From contig JBDNDE010000052.1 in NCBI GenBank assembly GCA_046719305.1, positions 1 to 18,269 on the forward strand: a stretch of 18,269 bases of DNA, given 5' to 3'. Positions 15,262 to 18,269 of the stretch are shown in pieces. The notes beneath the pieces were generated by a model. It saw only the letters and a list, made by a program, of their open reading frames with translations, did not search any database and was not told the DNA's origin. Numbering within the stretch: the stretch's first letter is position 1; each line of letters starts with the position of its first letter. The stretch comes from RGDT01 sp046719305 (lineage in GTDB: Bacteria > Planctomycetota > Planctomycetia > Gemmatales > Gemmataceae). Made by a program: the position numbers and the translations under genes.

Positions 15262-15435
15262 GGTCCCACCTAACTGCCTTGAACGAAGAGAAAATGGCGT
15301 CGTCTTTCAGGCTTTCTCTGTGAACCAGTAAACCAATTTTTTGCTCCAGCCGGGAAAAATTATTACTCCGTATTTAGAAGCGAAAGTGCTGCCCTCGGGC
15401 GGACACACCTAGGCTGGTTTTTCGCTCCTCGCCTC

Positions 15436-16347
15436 TCAAGCGAAGGGTAAAAACGGCAAGCTGGTCACGGTCACCTGACGCTCGCCCAGATGCAGACGAG
15501 TTCCCGGAGCCTGATAGGCACGCTTGGCGTAGCCCAGTCCTATCGCCCGCCCCAGACGCGGCGAAAAAGCGGCCGAACTGACTCGACCCACCTCGATGCC
15601 TTCGTGAGTCAGCGGGCCAATGGCGGGCTGGTCGCCCAACTCTAGACCGACGAGCTGGCGTTGGACGACACCGCGATCGCGGGCCATAACAACGGGTTCT
15701 TGCCCGAGGTAACAGCCCTTGGAGTAACTGATGGCCTGGGGAATCCGACCCGTTTCGGGGGCAAAGGTCGTCGCGTCGATGTCCGCCCCCCACCAGGGCA
15801 GCCCGGCCTCGATCCGCCATACCTGAAAGGTCGCTTCGTCGGCGAATGTGGCCCCTTGAGCTTGCATGGTTGCGCGTAGTTGGGCGATGGCTTCGGGTGG
15901 CCCGAGTAGGTCGTAGCCCGGTCGGCCCAGCAAGTCACGTCGCCGCAACGTCACCCCGTCTTCCCGAGTGCGAGACGTTAGCAACTCAGGGGACGACTCG
16001 ATTTCCTGGTCGCTGACGAGATAGAGCCGAGCCAACGAGGCTGTGTGGTCGATCACCTCAACATCTTCTCCAATAATATGCTTGCGCAAATGAGTCAAGA
16101 GCGTTTCGCTCTGACCTGGTGGCAAGTCCAGCCACAGCGTCTCCGTCTTGCCGCGGGGAGCTTGTCGCCAGATCCACGCCTGAGCGATCACCTTGGCCGT
16201 TGCCGTGAGGAAAAACGCCTCGACGCCTACCTCAGGGGGCAGGTTTCGGATGTCCTGGGTGCTGAGATTGTGCAAGAAGGTCCGGGCGTCCTCCCCGCTC
16301 ACTTCCACTGTCGCATGAGCGGTAAAATCAAATAAAACCATGCTCAT
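15436..16347 (-). CDS. ygfZ: YgfZ/GcvT-like folate-binding protein (iron-sulfur cluster repair)
   Basis: The 303-residue protein belongs to the YgfZ branch of the GcvT/aminomethyltransferase superfamily, cytoplasmic tetrahydrofolate-dependent proteins that support assembly or repair of some iron-sulfur enzymes. The diagnostic YgfZ motif is present as KGCYLGQE (210-217, with Cys212). The N-terminal part (LFDFTAHATVEVSGEDARTFLHNLSTQDI) is the folate-binding start typical of the family. Its ATG overlaps the stop of the upstream isomerase-like gene as ATGA; a second ATG six bases further in is an alternative. About 174 bp separate its stop from the kinase start. Confidence 0.92.
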   Translation of the reverse strand: MSMVLFDFTAHATVEVSGEDARTFLHNLSTQDIRNLPPEVGVEAFFLTATAKVIAQAWIWRQAPRGKTETLWLDLPPGQSETLLTHLRKHIIGEDVEVIDHTASLARLYLVSDQEIESSPELLTSRTREDGVTLRRRDLLGRPGYDLLGPPEAIAQLRATMQAQGATFADEATFQVWRIEAGLPWWGADIDATTFAPETGRIPQAISYSKGCYLGQEPVVMARDRGVVQRQLVGLELGDQPAIGPLTHEGIEVGRVSSAAFSPRLGRAIGLGYAKRAYQAPGTRLHLGERQVTVTSLPFLPFA

Positions 16348-17273
16348 GATCGCCTCATCGCCTTGTCGACCACGCCCTTCATCTTGGCCAGGCCTGTCTT
16401 GGCCACTTCTAGCGGATCTTGCTTCCAGTAGGTGCGGTTGAACAACTCCAAGGACAACAGGCCTCGAAAGCCGCTGGCGTGCAGATCGCGTAATAGTCCG
16501 GTCAGGTCGGCGACCCCATCGCCGGGGTAGACCCGGTGTTCGTCACGGATTTCACTTGGCTTCATATCAGGATAGTCATTCATGTGGAATACATGCATGG
16601 TCGCCCCATTGAGCCATTTCATCCCCCGCAACCCCGTTCCCCCCTTATACAGGTGAAACACATCCGCCAAAATGCACGCTTGCGGATGGCCGCTCTCGAT
16701 GGCCACCAGCGCCGTTTCACCGAGGCGCTGCAGGGTTTGGCTGTGGCCCCAAAGCTCGACCTGGGGAATGACGCCCATCTTGGCCCCCAGTTCGCATAAT
16801 TGTGCGTAACGGTCGGCCACGGCTCGCAAATCCATCAGGCGTTCCGCGGTCGCCCCAACCGGTGGAGCGGCGATGCGTTGGCCACCGATGGCCAGCACCA
16901 ATTCCATATCCCGTTTGGCCTGCTCCAGCCCTTTCTTTCGGGCGGCCTCATCGGCGACGATCCATGGGGCAAAGCCGATCGCACTTTCGACAGTCAACCC
17001 CTTGTCGCGAATCCGTTTCGCTAATTCGGCCGGTTGGCCGTATGCCTCCAGATCGCGAATCCACGGCTCAATTGCATCGTACCCGGCTGCGGCAGCAATC
17101 TCGATTTGTTTGGCTACGTCTAGCTTTTGCCCCATGATGGTAGCCGTATTCAACATATACCCAAAAGGCCGATCTTTGCGAACGGCAGCGTTTCCCTTTG
17201 GGAGGGGTGCTGTGCTACTCAGAGCGGCCAAGCCGGCGGTGGCTAGCCAGTTGCGTCGGGATAGTGGTGTCAT
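16344..17273 (-). CDS. Tat-exported sugar phosphate isomerase/epimerase-like TIM-barrel protein
   Basis: The 309-residue protein has the xylose-isomerase-like TIM barrel (AP_endonuc_2 family) shared by IolE, hydroxypyruvate isomerase and many planctomycete sugar epimerases. Likely divalent-metal ligands are E173 (VELWGHS), D204/H207 (LADVFHLYKGG), H230 (HVFHMNDYPD) and E276 (LSLELFNR). The N terminus (LSRRNWLATAGLAALSS) is a twin-arginine-type signal, typical of planctomycete members of this family, so the enzyme is probably exported folded. Substrate and reaction are not predictable. It overlaps the ygfZ start by 4 bp and lies 60 bp downstream of the PilZ gene, which may share its transcript. 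Confidence 0.87.
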   Translation of the reverse strand: MTPLSRRNWLATAGLAALSSTAPLPKGNAAVRKDRPFGYMLNTATIMGQKLDVAKQIEIAAAAGYDAIEPWIRDLEAYGQPAELAKRIRDKGLTVESAIGFAPWIVADEAARKKGLEQAKRDMELVLAIGGQRIAAPPVGATAERLMDLRAVADRYAQLCELGAKMGVIPQVELWGHSQTLQRLGETALVAIESGHPQACILADVFHLYKGGTGLRGMKWLNGATMHVFHMNDYPDMKPSEIRDEHRVYPGDGVADLTGLLRDLHASGFRGLLSLELFNRTYWKQDPLEVAKTGLAKMKGVVDKAMRRS

Positions 17274-17333
17274 GGCGAGGGCTCCTTGGATCAGGCTACC
17301 CTCTTGAGCATAGCAACTGGGCGGTCGATTGGC

Positions 17334-18020
17334 TCAGCTTGCCATCGCGTCCGAGTCTTTAGGCTGTTTCGACAGATGAGCCAGAATCTCTGCCGACGGG
17401 GCGGCGGTCAGTTTGCACTTGAGAATCCAATACGGCCCGAACGGGGTCGTCTTGACTGTCTGCATCTTCAGTACGCCGCGCTCGCAGCGAAACGTCAGGT
17501 GCTTCTCGGCTGGAATCGGCCACTGCCCGGAGTGATCCAGCTGTTTGACAAACCAGGCAAGGCGGCGTTCGCCCTGCGGGGTCTCAAAGCGGGTATCGAA
17601 CAACACCCCCTTACGCGTCACTACGGCCGGCCTGACCGAGCCATCTTCCAAAGCGGCCGAATGCAGAGTGGAGAGGTTGAGAACCTGAGCGATTTCTTCT
17701 TCGCTGAGTTCACTAATGAGTTTGACGCCCAAAATCCAGCCACCGCCCTCATACGCCTGAACGTGGGCCACACGCGCTAGTACGGTGGAATGGCTGCCAT
17801 CGTCGGCCGGTAGTTCGATGGCCAAACCGCTGCCGGGTTCAAAGCGGCGTTGGAGCGTGAGGCACATGCCGCTAGCACTGATATTGCGGATGACGGCGTG
17901 CCAAGGGTCTTTGGCCCAAGAGGAGGGCGGCTGACAGGTGGTTGGGACGGCACAATCAAAACGAGTATTCATCCGTAACTCGTTTTCCAGATTTCCCCTT
18001 GTCGCGGACGAAGCACTCAT
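17334..18020 (-). CDS. PilZ domain protein, putative cyclic-di-GMP responder
   Basis: The first half (about residues 20-115 of a 228-residue product) looks like a PilZ domain, with NISASGMCL matching the conserved (D/N)xSxxG element, a hydrophobic GLAIEL strand and a closing WILGVKL strand. PilZ domains usually bind cyclic di-GMP through an N-terminal RxxxR motif; here the region before the domain reads NTRFDCAVP and a clean RxxxR is not evident, so binding is uncertain. The C-terminal half (about 125-228) matches nothing I recognise. The frame is open to an ATG at 18050, but ATG 18020 has GAGGGAAAG about 10 nt upstream and is preferred with moderate certainty. No membrane segment is seen. 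It is the first gene of the - strand set next to the CRISPR array. Confidence 0.72.
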   Translation of the reverse strand: MSASSATRGNLENELRMNTRFDCAVPTTCQPPSSWAKDPWHAVIRNISASGMCLTLQRRFEPGSGLAIELPADDGSHSTVLARVAHVQAYEGGGWILGVKLISELSEEEIAQVLNLSTLHSAALEDGSVRPAVVTRKGVLFDTRFETPQGERRLAWFVKQLDHSGQWPIPAEKHLTFRCERGVLKMQTVKTTPFGPYWILKCKLTAAPSAEILAHLSKQPKDSDAMAS

Positions 18021-18127
18021 GAGCAACTTTCCCTCGTCTATGCTCCTCATTTCAGGTTACCCCAGGCTCGTGGTTTCGTCAATTCGATCGCTGCTTTTCG
18101 CCTGTCTCTCCTACGGGAGTCTTGGCC

Positions 18128-18269
18128 GTTGTAGCACAGTCAATTGCTTCGTCCTATTCTTCTGACCGACTCAAGCCTCAGTGGGTCGCCTACGATCCGC
18201 GTTGTAGCACAGTCAATTGGTTCATCCTATTCTTCTGGGCGGTTGCTCAGCCGGTAAACGGACAGATCG
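18128..18269. CRISPR. End of a CRISPR array (two repeats, one full and one partial spacer)
   Basis: A 37-bp sequence beginning GTTGTAGCACAGTCAATTG occurs at 18128-18164 and again at 18201-18237, with 35 of 37 positions identical. The two copies are separated by a unique 36-bp sequence (18165-18200). After the second copy there are 32 unrelated bases before the window ends, so the next repeat, expected to start near 18274, falls just outside. The 73-bp period, equal repeat and spacer lengths and near-identical repeats are typical of CRISPR. The left copy carries both differences at its positions 20 and 24, as in a degenerate leader-distal repeat, so the leader would lie to the right. Subtype cannot be assigned because no cas gene is in view; the GTTGTAGC start recalls some type II-C repeats but is weak evidence. 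Confidence 0.8.

Overview
The window is about 18.3 kb of moderately GC-rich bacterial DNA and is almost fully coding. A membrane-anchored Ser/Thr kinase with a DUF1080-like sensor domain, a Tat-exported sugar-isomerase-fold protein, a PilZ protein, a large secreted Gly/Gln-rich protein with a PEP-CTERM-like tail and paired BioF2-type acetyltransferases together suggest a planctomycete, probably of the Gemmata/Pirellula kind. This is inferred from gene style; no rRNA or other phylogenetic marker is present.

Region 1 (1-3923, + strand) is the 3' part of a tightly packed operon. It holds a polysaccharide deacetylase cut by the window edge, a BioF2-like GNAT acetyltransferase, a cupin/JmjC-like putative oxygenase and a second BioF2-like acetyltransferase. 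Spacing is short or overlapping, and a small tandem duplication copies one translation start region. The set looks like a surface-polysaccharide or small-molecule modification cassette whose remainder lies to the left. Region 2 (3924-5850, + strand) has a leader with a terminator-like hairpin, then a large secreted protein, then a clear terminator that can work in both directions.

Region 3 (6052-12783, - strand) is a complete phosphate-starvation operon, read from high to low coordinates: pstS, a fused pstC-pstA permease, phoR, pstB, phoU, phoB. The ABC importer takes up phosphate; PhoU and PhoR relate transport state to the response regulator PhoB. The single-chain permease and the gene order are the unusual points. 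The convergent gap between region 2 and phoB contains three strong hairpins and a promoter-like element.

Region 4 (12887-18020, - strand) carries a PilZ protein, a Tat-exported sugar phosphate isomerase-like protein that overlaps a YgfZ/GcvT-like folate protein, and a transmembrane Ser/Thr kinase whose stop codon overlaps the start of an unrecognised 108-residue protein.

The right edge (18128-18269) holds two 37-bp direct repeats with a 36-bp unique spacer and a partial second spacer. This is best read as the end of a CRISPR array continuing beyond the window. No cas genes, tRNA, rRNA or insertion sequences were seen.
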